The notes under the pieces: generated by a model | What the model was told of the DNA's origin: nothing | Database searches by the model: none | What the model saw: the letters and a program-made list of their open reading frames with translations, nothing else | Part shown: in pieces, positions 26,202 to 35,802 of the stretch | Numbering within the stretch: the first letter of the stretch is position 1 | How the letters are laid out: every line of letters begins with the position of its first letter | NCBI RefSeq assembly: GCF_052180215.1 | Contig: NZ_CP197471.1 | Coordinates: forward strand, 468,001 to 532,000 | From: Pseudoneobacillus sp052180215 | Lineage (GTDB): Bacteria; Bacillota; Bacilli; Bacillales; Cytobacillaceae | DNA length: 64,000 nucleotides | Direction of reading: 5' to 3' | Program-made: the position numbers and the translations under genes

Positions 26202-26313
26202 TCGAGTAAACTCCTTTGAAATCCTGCACATGTTTAATTATACGAATAACCCTTTAATATAGTTTGGTCGAGAAGAAAGGAAATTATTACAAAAGGCCTA
26301 TCAATACTAGTCT

Positions 26314-27111
26314 TTACTTGGATTTCGTGCTTTCTTCTAACTGAAAGTGTTTTTTTGCCAAATCGTAAAAAAGTTCTTCGTCAATATCCTCTTTTGTCAC
26401 TTTCCCATTCGTCCATTGTGTATAGGAAGTGCCGGCTAATGTTTGACTACCATTCTTCGTTAGCTTTGTAATCAATGGAGTTTTATTAAAGGGCGATTTA
26501 GGGCTTTCCATAATTAACTGCTGAACCTCATTCATTTCAGAGATATCTGTTACCAGTTGGAGGGAGTGGAAGGCATATCCTGTTCTCCAATTTTCATCTT
26601 TATGTTTTAATTTCATTTGCAGAATATGATCTCCGTGCTCACTTTCCTTCCGACGAATTCGGAATTCACCATTAAAAGAGCTGATAGTATCACCACGTAA
26701 AGGAACGGGACGTAAAGGCAAATTACCACCAAAGCCCGTATCTACCACATACGTTTCATGCTGATGCTGTAAAAGAATAATAACGTGAGTACGCCCGACT
26801 TCTGCAAAGTCCTGACTGGCTTGTTCAAAAACAATGGCACGGGCTAAGTTCACATGAAATCCATTTTCCTTTAAAAAATAATAAAGAATTGTATTTAACT
26901 CATAACATAATCCGCCTTCCTTTTTTTGAAGTATCTTTTGTATTAAGTTTTGTTGTGTAATGTCTGCAGTCTTTTTGCGAATCACACATAAATTTTCAAA
27001 AGGAATAGCTAGGGCTGTTTTTTCAAGTATGCTATTTAATTGTTCAAAAGTAATCATTTCGTTTTCAGGAAAATCGATTCTTTTTCGAAATAAATTGTTT
27101 AAATCTTCCAT
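26314..27111 (-). CDS. nat: Arylamine N-acetyltransferase
   Basis: 265 residues of the NAT fold. The catalytic triad is visible as Cys in EGGLCYELN (about residue 68), His in GRTHVIIL (about 108) and Asp in YVVDTGFGG (about 123). Such enzymes move an acetyl group from acetyl-CoA to arylamines or hydrazines. The RKRIDFP and ENLCVI segments are typical of the N-terminal helical bundle. It stands alone behind GGAGGTTT. The natural substrate is not evident. Confidence 0.9.
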   Translation of the reverse strand: MEDLNNLFRKRIDFPENEMITFEQLNSILEKTALAIPFENLCVIRKKTADITQQNLIQKILQKKEGGLCYELNTILYYFLKENGFHVNLARAIVFEQASQDFAEVGRTHVIILLQHQHETYVVDTGFGGNLPLRPVPLRGDTISSFNGEFRIRRKESEHGDHILQMKLKHKDENWRTGYAFHSLQLVTDISEMNEVQQLIMESPKSPFNKTPLITKLTKNGSQTLAGTSYTQWTNGKVTKEDIDEELFYDLAKKHFQLEESTKSK

Positions 27112-27300
27112 GATGGGAAACCTCCGTTTTTTAACTTCTTCAATACCTTATTTTAATATATGTAAGATTTAAAAACCTATAATAAGGGAGAATTTAGTTA
27201 CGGGAATAGCATGAAGTATTTAAACAAGCCTTTGATAGGTAACAAAAAATAAGACCTTCACATGGAAAGTCCTCTAAGAAACTTGTATGGCATCTTTAAA

Positions 27301-27828
27301 TTATTTGGTATAACGATTGGCATAACTGGAAGCAACGAAGGCATTGGGCTTTATTTTAGGCTCAACTCCCATCGATTCCATTCGAGCTACCATTTCTTTC
27401 ACAAAGGTACTCGTTTTATTTCTTTTACCGGCACCTATATCAATATGACCTTCCATTGAAAAGGTAGATCCTTTGTAAATATAGGGAAGAACGATTGAGA
27501 TTAATTGATTTTTTCTATCTTCTGTAAACATCGAGACGATTTCCTCTGTAAGAGATAGCTCTAAGGAAATCCGCTCATGTAACTGCAGCATTTTTCTTGG
27601 AACGATGACCCTTCTGATACAAGCCCACACACCTTTTCCAGCATTTTGAATGACAATACCCGTTATAAAAATAGTATGCCTTTTATGAACCTGCGAATCT
27701 GTTCCCACCATTAGACGATATCTTCCATTAGGGTTTATCTGCATAAACTTGATAATGTGCTCGAATACTTGCTCAAAAGTCATCTTATGTTCTTGAAGAT
27801 TTTGAAAATAAATCTGAGATTCCTCCAT
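27301..27828 (-). CDS. ykuK: YkuK-like RNase H-fold protein (DUF458)
   Basis: 175 residues of the DUF458/YkuK family, predicted to adopt an RNase H-like fold. MVGTDSQVHK (about 41-50) carries the first catalytic-type Asp, and SLELSLTEEIVSMF the helix with a conserved Glu. HIDIGAGKRNKTS and the C-terminal KPNAFVASSYANR complete the pattern. The family is conserved in spore-forming Bacilli, and its nuclease activity has not been settled to my knowledge. Single gene. Confidence 0.85.
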   Translation of the reverse strand: MEESQIYFQNLQEHKMTFEQVFEHIIKFMQINPNGRYRLMVGTDSQVHKRHTIFITGIVIQNAGKGVWACIRRVIVPRKMLQLHERISLELSLTEEIVSMFTEDRKNQLISIVLPYIYKGSTFSMEGHIDIGAGKRNKTSTFVKEMVARMESMGVEPKIKPNAFVASSYANRYTK

Positions 27829-27958
27829 AAGATTGCACCACAGCTTTCTATAGCTCTTGTCTTGGTACTATCATATGGGGATTGAATTCATGTCGTGCAA
27901 AAGGGATGGATTTGTTATAAAAATGGTTATCAAAATCCCAAAAAAATATTTCGAGAGG

Positions 27959-28237
27959 TTAATTGTTTTTTAAAACACCATAAAGTATACAAGCGACCCC
28001 TCCAATAATCCAAAAAATCTTTGTGAGGGAAACCTTGTCAGCAAGTCCCATTAAGCCTATAGAAGTCGTTAAAATTAATACGAATGGGCCTACTAAAGCT
28101 AGAGAACTATTCACAATCATCGCTTTTTCGATATTGTTTACTTTTAAAATTAAGAAACCAACAAATACTTCAAGGCTACCAGAAAGGATTCGCAAAATGG
28201 CCATCCCTAAAATAGCCTTTTCAAAAAAGTAAAACAT
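27959..28237 (-). CDS. YqhV-like membrane protein (DUF2619)
   Basis: 92 residues with three membrane helices. The family pattern is LRILSGSLEVFVGFLIL, then KAMIVNSSLALVGPFVLI and a final glycine-rich helix GGVACILYGVLK. B. subtilis YqhV lies near the spoIII operon, but this copy is away from that locus, so it is a paralogue. Function unknown. AGGAGGTC precedes the ATG. Confidence 0.8.
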   Translation of the reverse strand: MFYFFEKAILGMAILRILSGSLEVFVGFLILKVNNIEKAMIVNSSLALVGPFVLILTTSIGLMGLADKVSLTKIFWIIGGVACILYGVLKNN

Positions 28238-28388
28238 AATGACCTCCTAGAATGTGATTTACCTCATACAATATATGCTTGTTTACCTGGGATAAGGACA
28301 ATGTATATGGAATTAAAAGGGGTTTAACAAGAAGAAATGGGGGTAAAAGAAAAGCTTGTTTTTAGTTCGATAAGCTCTTTTGGAGGAT

Positions 28389-28603
28389 TGTGGATAAGTC
28401 AAAAACTGTTTGTGAACCTTATCTACAATTTTAAGTCGGTTATCTACATAAATTGTGGATTTGTCTTGAAAAGTGGATAACTTTAAGCGGGAATGTGGGC
28501 CGTTTTTATGGTTATCAACAGCTTTTGTCTATTTATCAACCGGCATAGAACTTTTATCAACCGAATTTCAGATTTATCAACCGAAATCCCACATTTATCA
28601 AGA
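28389..28603. promoter_or_regulatory. DnaA-box-like cluster including array H1
   Basis: One perfect DnaA box TTATCCACA lies on the minus strand (28389-28397). One-mismatch forms follow: TTATCTACA at 28419-28427 and 28440-28448, TTATCCACT on the minus strand at 28473-28481 and TTATCAACA at 28512-28520. Then come TTATCAACC at 28533, 28554 and 28574 and TTATCAAGA at 28595. The first plus-strand pair is 21 bp apart, and the last five are 20-21 bp apart. The region separates divergent genes. Whether DnaA binds is untested. Confidence 0.5.
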
Positions 28604-28604
28604 A
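28512..28604 (+). repeat. Array H1: five TTATCAACCG direct repeats, 20-21 bp apart
   Basis: Sites start at 28512, 28533, 28554, 28574 and 28595. The same keyword at the same step occurs at 59019-59112 (minus orientation) and 62654-62749. Between sites the sequence is not conserved. Open frames across the array are artefacts. Confidence 0.85.
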
Positions 28605-28677
28605 TCTGTGTATCGTTTTCGAATCTTTCCTCATTTCGCTATAATAAATTTAAAAATGAAGAAGGCAGTGATTCAAT

Positions 28678-29430
28678 ATGTGTTTAATTTTATTTGCTTA
28701 TCGGGTACATCCCACTTATCAGCTAATTGTCGCTGCGAATCGGGATGAATTTTTCGAAAGACCGACAGCACCGGTTCATTATTGGGAGGATCATCCTCAT
28801 ATCCTTGCTGGACGCGATTTAAAGCAAATGGGAACTTGGATGGGGATTACGACATCAGGTCATTTTGCAGCATTAACGAATTATCGTGATCCAAAGGAGA
28901 AAACAGAAGGGAAGCGGTCGAGGGGCGAATTAGTTGCAAATTTTTTAAAAGAAATGGGCGATCCACATGATTATATGAAAAAAGTAGCTGACACCCGACA
29001 ATCCTATCCTGGATTTAATCTAATAGTGGGTGATCAGAATGCACTTTACTATTACTCGAATATCGAAAATAATATTCAACCACTAAAGCCTGGGATATAT
29101 GGGGTAAGTAATCATTTATTAAATACGGAATGGCCAAAAGTGAAACGAGGCAAGGAAGGACTGAAATCTACAATAGAAACAGGTGGCGACATGGTGGAAC
29201 CACTTTTTACACTGCTCCAACATGCGGATCCAGCCCAAGATGAACTTCTACCGCAAACGGGAGTTTCAATCGAATGGGAGAGAATTCTTTCTCCCATTTT
29301 TATAGACAGTGAAGGCTATGGGACAAGGAGTTCCACCGTATTATTGGCGGCCGAAAAGGAATTTTTTTATAAAGAGAGAGTCTATTCTGCAACAGGAAAA
29401 AGCGATTCAGAATTTTTAATCGACATATAG
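28678..29430 (+). CDS. NRDE (TANGO2-like) family protein
   Basis: 250 residues starting MCLILFAY, with the hallmark AANRDEF at about residues 20-26. A Cys at position 2, exposed after Met removal, suggests an N-terminal nucleophile hydrolase fold. WAGRD-like ILAGRDLKQMGTWMGI and LTNYRDP motifs follow. Bacterial members are cytosolic and have been linked to haem or lipid handling in eukaryotic homologues; no activity is proved here. Single gene; the plus-strand upstream region contains array H1. Confidence 0.88.
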   Translation: MCLILFAYRVHPTYQLIVAANRDEFFERPTAPVHYWEDHPHILAGRDLKQMGTWMGITTSGHFAALTNYRDPKEKTEGKRSRGELVANFLKEMGDPHDYMKKVADTRQSYPGFNLIVGDQNALYYYSNIENNIQPLKPGIYGVSNHLLNTEWPKVKRGKEGLKSTIETGGDMVEPLFTLLQHADPAQDELLPQTGVSIEWERILSPIFIDSEGYGTRSSTVLLAAEKEFFYKERVYSATGKSDSEFLIDI

Positions 29431-29432
29431 GT

Positions 29433-29470
29433 AAAAAACATCCCTTTCCACTTAGAAAGGGATGTTTCAT
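29433..29470. terminator. Bidirectional terminator between NRDE gene and putP
   Basis: AAACATCCCTTT and AAAGGGATGTTT form a 12-bp perfect stem between converging genes. Confidence 0.88.
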
Positions 29471-29471
29471 C

Positions 29472-30950
29472 TTAAGCTTCCAACATCTTAGATTTGTACG
29501 TATTAAATTCCTTTTGTACTTCTGGTGAAGGAGCTTTATCAATCAGACTAACGATAAAGATGGCAAGAGCCCCAAAAAGAAAACCAGGTGCGAGTTCATA
29601 GATATCGAAAAGTCCGCCTTTTAACTGAGACCAAGTAATGACAGTGATAGCTCCAACAATGATTCCTGCAAGTGCCCCATTTCTCGTCATCCGTTTCCAG
29701 AATAAGCTGATCACAATAACAGGTCCGAAGGCAGCGCCAAATCCAGCCCATGCATAACCAACAAGTTCTAATACTTTACTATCGGGGTTATAGCCTAATA
29801 GGATGGCGATTACAGCAATACCAAGAACAGCAATTCTGCCAACAATCATTTCTTCCTTTTGGGAAGCATTTCTTCTAAAAATTGATTTGTAAAAATCTTG
29901 TGCTAAAGCACTAGAAGAAACGAGCAATTGAGAATCAACCGTACTCATGATTGCTGAGAGAATGGCTGCGAGTAAAAATCCAGAAACCCATGGATTAAAT
30001 AATATTTGGGAGAACACGATAAAGACAGTTTCTGAATTTTTTAAAGGTGAATCTGCAAAATAAGCAATTCCTGCGAAACCGATAAAAATCGCTCCGAATA
30101 AGGATAGAATCATCCAAGTCATGCCGATAAAACGAGCTTTTGGGATTTCTTTTGTCGATTTGATACCCATAAAACGAACGATAATATGCGGTTGCCCAAA
30201 ATATCCTAATCCCCAAGCCAGTAACGAAATAACACCAACTAGCGTAGCTCCTGAATAGATATTTAAGTAAGAAGTGTCTATATTTCCGATTTGTTGAACG
30301 GTTTGATCCCATCCGCCAAGCTCATGAATGGCCACAATAGGAATCACAATAAGTGTTAAAAACATTAATATCCCTTGAACGAAGTCCGTCCAGCTTGCTG
30401 CAAGAAATCCTCCAAAAAAGGTATAGGAAACGATGACAGCTGCACCAATCCATAAAGCGAGTATATAGTCCATTCCAAATGAATTTTCTAAAAGAATCGC
30501 GCCACCTACTAAACTAGCAGATGTATAGAAAGTGAAAAAGATTAAGATAACAATGGCAGAGACTACGCGAAGAATCTTTGATTTGTCATGGAATCGATTT
30601 TCAAAATAACCGGGGACGGTAATGGAATCATTGGCCACTTTTGTATAGACGCGTAAAGGTTTCGCGACAAACTGCCAGTTTAGATAGGCACCGACTGCCA
30701 AGCCGATTGGCAACCAAATGGAGCCCATTCCGCTTAAGTAAATAGATCCAGGTAAGCCGAGCATGAGCCAACCACTCATATCTGAGGCTCCGGCACTTAA
30801 TGCGGTGACTCCTGCACCAAGCCGTCTTCCTCCGAGTACATAGTCATTTAAACTGCTCGTCATTCTTGCAGCTATCACACCGATAGCTAGCATACCAATT
30901 AAGTAAATAATAATCGAAACTAACGTAGGTAAGTTGATACTCATGATCAT
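29472..30950 (-). CDS. putP: Sodium/proline symporter PutP
   Basis: About 492 residues of the solute:sodium symporter family with 13 predicted helices. DYVLGGRRLGAGVTALSAGA (about 31-50), SDMSGWLMLGLPG, FFGGFLAASWTDFVQGILM and SAIMSTVDSQLLVSSSAL are diagnostic of PutP/OpuE. It imports proline with Na+. The ATG at 30950 follows AAGGAGAGG and overlaps the stop of a 36-residue upstream gene as ATGA. It closes a minus-strand run that starts with proline biosynthesis, suggesting use of proline as an osmoprotectant or shared proline homeostasis. Confidence 0.92.
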   Translation of the reverse strand: MIMSINLPTLVSIIIYLIGMLAIGVIAARMTSSLNDYVLGGRRLGAGVTALSAGASDMSGWLMLGLPGSIYLSGMGSIWLPIGLAVGAYLNWQFVAKPLRVYTKVANDSITVPGYFENRFHDKSKILRVVSAIVILIFFTFYTSASLVGGAILLENSFGMDYILALWIGAAVIVSYTFFGGFLAASWTDFVQGILMFLTLIVIPIVAIHELGGWDQTVQQIGNIDTSYLNIYSGATLVGVISLLAWGLGYFGQPHIIVRFMGIKSTKEIPKARFIGMTWMILSLFGAIFIGFAGIAYFADSPLKNSETVFIVFSQILFNPWVSGFLLAAILSAIMSTVDSQLLVSSSALAQDFYKSIFRRNASQKEEMIVGRIAVLGIAVIAILLGYNPDSKVLELVGYAWAGFGAAFGPVIVISLFWKRMTRNGALAGIIVGAITVITWSQLKGGLFDIYELAPGFLFGALAIFIVSLIDKAPSPEVQKEFNTYKSKMLEA

Positions 30951-31057
30951 AAATCCTCTCCTTTTTCTGCATAATAATGAATACAAGAAAGTATCACTAC
31001 TGCTGGCATTGGAATAAGCAGCCATAACCATGTAGCCGTTGTTAAACCGTAGTCCAT
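30947..31057 (-). CDS. Small membrane protein coupled to putP, 36 aa
   Basis: A 36-residue protein beginning MDYGLTTATWLWLLIPMPAV, one membrane helix, ending AEKGEDL. GAAAGGAGGTGAG is a near-perfect Shine-Dalgarno site, and its stop overlaps the putP ATG (ATGA). Small accessory subunits of sodium symporters are known in Firmicutes, and both the size and the coupling fit such a role. I infer rather than recognise the family. It is below usual gene-calling length. Confidence 0.7.
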   Translation of the reverse strand: MDYGLTTATWLWLLIPMPAVVILSCIHYYAEKGEDL

Positions 31058-31118
31058 ATTCTCACCTCCTTTCAAGTGGATAAAAATAGGCATTCTATGA
31101 AACTAAGAAGGTGATATT

Positions 31119-32384
<1,266 letters not shown>

Positions 32385-32409
32385 GAAATCCCTCCCGTAT
32401 TTAAACTAC

Positions 32410-33534
32410 CTAGATTGAAATCAGAACATCTGTATGGCAAACAAAATTATTGATATCCATAATGAATGGTGCATCACTCATTTTTTGGGTACTCTCCTCC
32501 AGGAAGGGTTGCAACTCTTCAGATGAAAAGTGAACAACACCTAAACCGACTTCGTTACCAGATGTATCAGTAATTCGAATAACAGAACCTTTATTAAATG
32601 GACCATTCACTTTTACTACTCCAGAAGGTAAGAGGTTTTGGCGTTTCGATAGAAGCCACTGCTTAGCAGTGGGGTGAACAATAATTTCACCTTCGGGGCC
32701 AGAATGAAAGGCAATCCATTTTTTCTTCTGGTCTAAATGACTAAGTGGTGAATTTCCTTTGAAATAGGTTCCTCTTGCATTCCCTATTACAGCATCAACA
32801 ACAATATTTTTATGAGAGGCATTTCCTAGAAAAGTTAAAATTCCAGAAGCCATAGCGATTTTTACAGCCTCTATTTTCGATTTCATACCTCCTGTTCCAA
32901 TGGAGCTACTTGATCCACCGGCCGCGGTCTCAATTTCAGAAGTAATTTCATTTACTCGTTCCAAAAGTGTCGCTTTAGGATTTTTGACGGGGTCGGCACT
33001 ATAAAGCCCATCAATATCAGATAAAATAATTAATTGGGTGGCATCCACTAATCCAGCTACTTTAGCTGAAAGGGTATCATTGTCGCCGAATTTTAAACGA
33101 TCAATCGTGATAGTGTCGTTTTCATTTACGATGGGGATAATTCCTCTCTCGAGTAGGACATTAAGGGTGTTTCGAACATTTTTATAACGGACCTCGTCTG
33201 AAAAATCACTGCGTGTTATCAATATTTGTGCAGCGACGTAGCCATGTGAGATAAACAGCTCTGAATAAGATTCCATTAATAAACCCTGGCCAATGGAGGC
33301 AGCAGCCTGCTTTTCAGGCAATGAAGTTGGCCTTTCAAGACAACCGAGTTTACGATATCCTGCTGCTACAGCACCTGATGAGACTAGCACAATCTCATAG
33401 CCTGCATCTTTTAAAATTACAATTTGCTCTGTTAATTTCTCCAGCTTTTTTCGGCTTATCTCTCCGTGTCGACTTGTTAAGGAACTGCTTCCTATCTTTA
33501 TGACTATTCGCTGTGGCTTGGTGCCAGGGATCAT
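32410..33534 (-). CDS. proB: Glutamate 5-kinase ProB
   Basis: 374 residues. The amino acid kinase domain (1-255) shows IVIKIGSSSLTS, LVSSGAVAAG, NENDTI and SIGTGGMKSKIEA. A C-terminal PUA domain follows (about 275-360). It phosphorylates glutamate, the committed and feedback-controlled step of proline synthesis. It lies between proC (62 bp upstream) and proA. No T-box leader was found upstream of the cluster, although T-boxes often control proBA in other Bacilli. Confidence 0.96.
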   Translation of the reverse strand: MIPGTKPQRIVIKIGSSSLTSRHGEISRKKLEKLTEQIVILKDAGYEIVLVSSGAVAAGYRKLGCLERPTSLPEKQAAASIGQGLLMESYSELFISHGYVAAQILITRSDFSDEVRYKNVRNTLNVLLERGIIPIVNENDTITIDRLKFGDNDTLSAKVAGLVDATQLIILSDIDGLYSADPVKNPKATLLERVNEITSEIETAAGGSSSSIGTGGMKSKIEAVKIAMASGILTFLGNASHKNIVVDAVIGNARGTYFKGNSPLSHLDQKKKWIAFHSGPEGEIIVHPTAKQWLLSKRQNLLPSGVVKVNGPFNKGSVIRITDTSGNEVGLGVVHFSSEELQPFLEESTQKMSDAPFIMDINNFVCHTDVLISI

Positions 33535-33596
33535 CTAATCACTCCTGTATTTAATTAATTACGAAAGGTACTCAATGTTCAACTTAACATGATGAA

Positions 33597-34460
33597 CTAA
33601 ATGGCTTTTTGTTTATTTGGGATTTTCTTAAGGGACTCTTCCAATTGAGAGCTAATTTCTTTTGAGCGATTAGCGGCATGTTTAATCGCTTGGGAAATAG
33701 CTTTTCCTCCACCGTGTAAAGCTAAGGCTGCTAAACCAGCAGCAGTGGTTCCGTTAGGGGAAGTAACATTTTCTCTCAAGGTGGCTGGGGTTTCACCTTG
33801 TTCTTGTATCATTTTTGCTGCCCCCACAATGGTTTGGGCAATAATTTGACGAGTGGTTTCCGTTGTTAAACCTGCATTTAAACCTTCCTGTTCCATATGC
33901 TCCATTAAATAATAAAAATAGGCAGGGCCACTTCCGGCAATTCCCGTAAAAATATCCATTTTTTCTTCTGGGATCACATAAACTTCTCCAATCGAATGGA
34001 GTAGTTCTTTTGCAATGGACATACTTTCTTTTGTTGTATACGTTCCTGATGATATAGCCGTTGCAGATTCTCCAATCATACTAGATGTATTCGGCATAAC
34101 CCGAATCACCTGTTGTCCTTTTGGTAAATACTGTTCCATAAATGAGGTTGTAACACCAGCTAATACGGATAAAATAAGTTGGTTGGGTCGAATGGATTCT
34201 TTGATGGATAGTAAAGAGGTTTCTGCATCTTTTGGTTTCATAGCGAGGACGATTATATCGATATTGGATAAGTTTAATTTTTCCTTGGTTACCCCGTTTA
34301 TACCATATCCTTTTTCAAGCGATTGTAAACGTTTTTTGTTACTTCGGTTGCTGACATATATTTGTTTAGGTGGAATTAGACTAGTGTTAGTAATGCCTGC
34401 GATCATAGCTTCTGCCATAGAACCAGCACCTAGAAAAGCAATTTTTTTCTTCGATAACAT
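33597..34460 (-). CDS. proC: Pyrroline-5-carboxylate reductase
   Basis: 287 residues. The Rossmann motif GAGSMAEAMIAG (about 11-22), LAMKP, PNTSSMIGESATAI, and the C-terminal dimerisation helices with GSGPAYFYYLMEHM and TSPNGTTAAGL are all characteristic. It reduces pyrroline-5-carboxylate to proline. It is the first gene of the proC-proB-proA run; Bacillus subtilis paralogues are ProI, ProG and ProH, and I cannot tell which this corresponds to. GGGAGAG precedes the ATG. Confidence 0.94.
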   Translation of the reverse strand: MLSKKKIAFLGAGSMAEAMIAGITNTSLIPPKQIYVSNRSNKKRLQSLEKGYGINGVTKEKLNLSNIDIIVLAMKPKDAETSLLSIKESIRPNQLILSVLAGVTTSFMEQYLPKGQQVIRVMPNTSSMIGESATAISSGTYTTKESMSIAKELLHSIGEVYVIPEEKMDIFTGIAGSGPAYFYYLMEHMEQEGLNAGLTTETTRQIIAQTIVGAAKMIQEQGETPATLRENVTSPNGTTAAGLAALALHGGGKAISQAIKHAANRSKEISSQLEESLKKIPNKQKAI

Positions 34461-34715
34461 GAAATCTCTCCCTGTGTGTTCGTGTTTTTGTTCCCATTTT
34501 TTGAAACAATGTCATAATCTTAACATGTTCAAAATGGATATCAAGGGTTTTGAGGAAAGTCATAAGGATATGGCTCAATTAGTGAGGTAGGGTGAATATT
34601 TGCATGGTCAGTTCGTGTAAGGAGCTCTCAAGCCGAAATTTCCCAGCTCAGCCTGATATTTGCCAAAATATGGACAAGTTATCCATGAAAAAAAAGCCTT
34701 CAAAATTAAGAGGGC

Positions 34716-35618
34716 TTAGTTTTCCTGATTTATGGAATGAAAATAATCGTGGATTAAGCGATCGAGTTTTTGTATGTCTTTTGTATAAAATCCTTCAGAC
34801 TTTTTTAAGGAAATAAGAGTACTTTCCACTAAAAATTTTCTTGGATGCTTAGAATCCAATAATTCATCTAATATAAAATCTAATAACTCATCATATTTGG
34901 ATTGTTCCGGGTTTCCGTTAATCGCTTTCTTTAAGTTGCCAACAGTTTGATGGAACTCTTTATATAAAGCTTGATTACAATTCTTCTTCTTAACGGGGAA
35001 CCAATCATCCATTTGATCCGGTGGGATTAATTGTTCACCTGTTTCTGCCAAGCCATCAACCAGTTTCATTAATCGATTGACGCTGTAGCGAATAACTCGA
35101 CCAAGATTGGTGCCGCTAAGGTCATTTGCAAGTTGATAGAATTTAATATTTTCTCTTAAAATTCCCAAGAACATGATAGAGCAATCTAGTAGATAAGGCT
35201 TTTTGTCTTCCCCAAAAATATCATTGAAACGCTCAAATAACCATCGTACATTCTTCATACGCGATACTTCAATGAGTGGCTTGAGTTCAGGGTCGTTGGA
35301 AGCCGTAATTTCCTCTAATAAAGAAATCAATCGATTTTCACGATTCGTTTTCATTTGTAATTCCACTTGTTTAACAAAAATTTCTATATCGGAACGATCC
35401 CCGCCAATAAGAAGCTCATCACGATCTTTTTCTAATTTTTCATAAGTGGATTTAAAAATCGCTACTAATAATTCATTTTTTGACGAAAAATAGTTATAAA
35501 AGGTCCCTTTCGAAATGCCGCTTTCATCTAAAATATCTTGAATAGAAGTGGCTTGAAATCCTTTTTCAATAAATAATTGATGAGCAATTTTTACAACACG
35601 TCTCTTGCGGTCATTCAT
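34716..35618 (-). CDS. TetR-family transcriptional regulator
   Basis: About 300 residues, long for TetR (usual 190-220). The N-terminal helix-turn-helix is clear: GFQATSIQDILDESGISKGT then FYNYFSSKNELLVAIF. The C-terminal ligand part is extended and rich in helices. ATG 35618 follows AAAGGTGAT. It is divergent from a DHA2 exporter whose start is 185 bp away, so it most likely represses that gene and itself. The extra C-terminal segment may form a larger drug-binding or dimer surface. Confidence 0.9.
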   Translation of the reverse strand: MNDRKRRVVKIAHQLFIEKGFQATSIQDILDESGISKGTFYNYFSSKNELLVAIFKSTYEKLEKDRDELLIGGDRSDIEIFVKQVELQMKTNRENRLISLLEEITASNDPELKPLIEVSRMKNVRWLFERFNDIFGEDKKPYLLDCSIMFLGILRENIKFYQLANDLSGTNLGRVIRYSVNRLMKLVDGLAETGEQLIPPDQMDDWFPVKKKNCNQALYKEFHQTVGNLKKAINGNPEQSKYDELLDFILDELLDSKHPRKFLVESTLISLKKSEGFYTKDIQKLDRLIHDYFHSINQEN

Positions 35619-35640
35619 AGAGATCACCTTTGGGGAAAAT

Positions 35641-35668
35641 TATACTGACTGTATAAACGTATAGTACC
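35641..35668. promoter_or_regulatory. Possible TetR operator in the divergent promoter region
   Basis: An imperfect dyad ACTGTATAAACGTATAGT lies at about 35648-35665, beside a minus-strand -10 TATAAT (35639-35644). Its position fits autorepression of the tetR gene. Symmetry is partial, so confidence is low. Confidence 0.35.
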
Positions 35669-35802
35669 CTAAAAAGGTTGATATGACAAATGTTCAAAGA
35701 TGGAAAATGTTTTGATTGCAAAAATTGAACCGAGAGTATATTATATGTAAGTATGTAATTTGAGTATAAAAAAATGAACAGTAAGTTTAAGGGGGAGAAA
35801 CA

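Noticed and set aside
28473..28748. Plus-strand open frames with repeated LSTE peptides
   Set aside because: Produced by the TTATCAACCG repeats of array H1; they overlap the true NRDE gene in another frame.
34461..34715. T-box or other riboswitch before the proline genes
   Set aside because: No GGTGG-type antiterminator core, specifier stem or leader terminator was seen; the gap is short and unstructured by eye.
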